Shown: positions 41,471-41,970 of the stretch, in pieces
Layout of the letters: each line of letters opens with the position of its first letter
How positions within the stretch are numbered: the first letter of the stretch is position 1
Assembly (NCBI RefSeq): GCF_014841615.1
Contig: NZ_JACYUG010000002.1
Span: 188,643 to 230,612 of the forward strand
Direction of reading: 5' to 3'
DNA: 41,970 bases
Source: Sphingomonas sp. CFBP 8760
GTDB lineage: Bacteria > Pseudomonadota > Alphaproteobacteria > Sphingomonadales > Sphingomonadaceae
Made by a program: the position numbers and the translations under genes
Notes under the pieces: model-generated
The model's database searches: none
Told to the model about the DNA's origin: nothing
What the model saw: only the letters and a program-made list of their open reading frames with translations

Positions 41471-41548
41471 ATGAAGCAGCTGTTGCCCGTCGTCCTCGCC
41501 CTCATCCCGCTGGCCGCCGTGATCGGGGCATGCGTCACCTGTCCGTGA
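41471..41548 (+). CDS. 25-codon micro-ORF, possible lipopeptide precursor
   Basis: MKQLLPVVLALIPLAAVIGACVTCP reads as a complete lipoprotein signal: Lys, a 17-residue hydrophobic core, and a lipobox-like IGAC, leaving mature CVTCP with a C-x-x-C pair. AGG lies eight bases before the ATG. It is 86 bases downstream of ubiA and is not extended in any frame. It could equally be a chance ORF or a membrane micropeptide; I have no homologue in mind, so confidence is low. Confidence 0.35.
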   Translation: MKQLLPVVLALIPLAAVIGACVTCP

Positions 41549-41653
41549 GGTGACGGGGGGATAGCCCGGCCGCTGAAAAGACGAATCGCGGCAAGCTATC
41601 TGGGCGGCAATCGCGAAGCCTCCGGGAAAGGCACCTCATCCGCCACCAGACCC

Positions 41654-41881
41654 TCCCCGGCGGAGGCCGGGACCTGGAGCCGGATGATATCAGGTTGAAC
41701 CGGATGTTCGTCATTGCGAGCGGAGCGAAGCAATCCAGGGCGTCTTGGTCCGGCGCTGGATTGCTTCGCTACGCTCGCAATGACGGATGAGATCAGACCA
41801 ATGTCATCCCGCTCTGGTGGGGTGAGTGTTGGTAATCACTTACTGCGACGTTCCCAGCTGGGCCCCGGCCTCCGCCGGGGA
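41654..41881. repeat. Composite repeat: inverted 18-mers, direct 12-mers, large central hairpin
   Basis: The 18-base TCCCCGGCGGAGGCCGGG (41654-41671) recurs perfectly inverted at 41864-41881. Inside lie near-direct repeats GGATGATATCAG (41682-41693) and GGATGAGATCAG (41785-41796), which flank a large hairpin. Short inverted G/C-rich units like the 18-mer are dispersed in sphingomonad genomes as I know them; this looks like a cluster of REP-type units. Confidence 0.6.
41709..41785. repeat. REP-type hairpin (CGTCATTGCGAGCG...)
   Basis: A 30-base left arm (41709-41738, beginning CGTCATTGCGAGCG and ending AAGCAATCCAG) pairs with a right arm (41756-41785) with a single mismatch, around a 17-base loop. 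The arm sequence is one of the widespread bacterial intergenic palindromes I know, found in many genomes without adjacent transposase. It could end the ubiA message in either direction or be a non-autonomous mobile element. Confidence 0.8.
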
Positions 41882-41970
41882 AGCACAAGGGGGGTCGCAA
41901 AGGTCGGTATTCTGTCGGGGAGGCGGTGTGCGCTACAATCGCCGCCGATCCCATCGGACCCCGGCTCAGA

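Larger units (their letters stand above)
41549..41970. other. Gene-free right end, repeat-rich
   Basis: About 420 bases without a credible reading frame. It contains a composite repeat (41654-41881, described separately). The last ~80 bases show a TACAAT (41934-41939) that could be a -10 for a gene beyond the window, with only a poor -35 upstream; I see nothing else. Confidence 0.6.

Noticed and set aside
1..41970. CRISPR array, tRNA, rRNA, prophage or transposase
   Set aside because: No regularly spaced repeat, no cloverleaf or rRNA-like stretch, and no integrase or transposase frame found on reading both strands.

Overview
The window reads as a GC-rich chromosomal segment of a Sphingomonas-like alphaproteobacterium. 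The grounds are strong third-position G/C in every gene, a short two-domain PutA, hmgA coupled to a small Rieske protein, a CitMHS/OprO/TctDE-like citrate block, periplasmic proteins with an IVVTG segment, and a dispersed REP-type hairpin near the right end. About 36 protein genes fill the window almost completely. I see no rRNA, tRNA, CRISPR, prophage or transposase gene. The only gene-free stretch above 300 bases is the last ~420.

Left part (1-10.3 kb): a stress-type flavin/PLP-fold protein; a thiolase with a MaoC hydratase; divergent PutA (proline to glutamate); a CsbD stress protein; then the homogentisate branch of tyrosine catabolism (hppD, hmgA, Rieske protein) on the minus strand, facing a divergent MarR regulator with two related 14-bp dyads in the shared promoter, followed by an SMP-30 lactonase. 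Both stress genes carry near-matches to the alphaproteobacterial general-stress sigma factor (EcfG) promoter.

Middle (10.3-23.3 kb): two secreted proteins of uncertain role (one DUF3617-like, one with tandem retropepsin domains plus TPRs), nicotinate phosphoribosyltransferase, and a lone ATP-grasp enzyme. Next is a five-gene minus-strand operon: periplasmic binding protein, OprO/P-type porin, CitMHS symporter, AbrB-family membrane protein and alpha/beta hydrolase. It is divergent from a TctD/TctE-like two-component pair. The binding protein has no ABC permease or ATPase beside it, so it looks like a co-sensor. I regard this as the most system-like unit in the window.

Right part (23.3-42 kb): a 1140-residue beta-propeller amidohydrolase with a DUF2264 protein; malate synthase G with its stop codon fused to the start of a gamma-carbonic anhydrase; a PaoABC-type molybdenum aldehyde oxidoreductase without a visible PaoD chaperone gene; a DUF3649-PepSY-DUF3325 iron cassette divergent from a TonB siderophore receptor, with a Fur-like dyad between; RsmE translationally coupled to a small membrane protein and apparently lacking an ordinary start codon; UbiA; a 25-codon lipopeptide-like micro-ORF; and a composite repeat.

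All functions are read from motifs and family knowledge without any search. Start codons marked as uncertain were chosen from Shine-Dalgarno spacing and gene overlaps.
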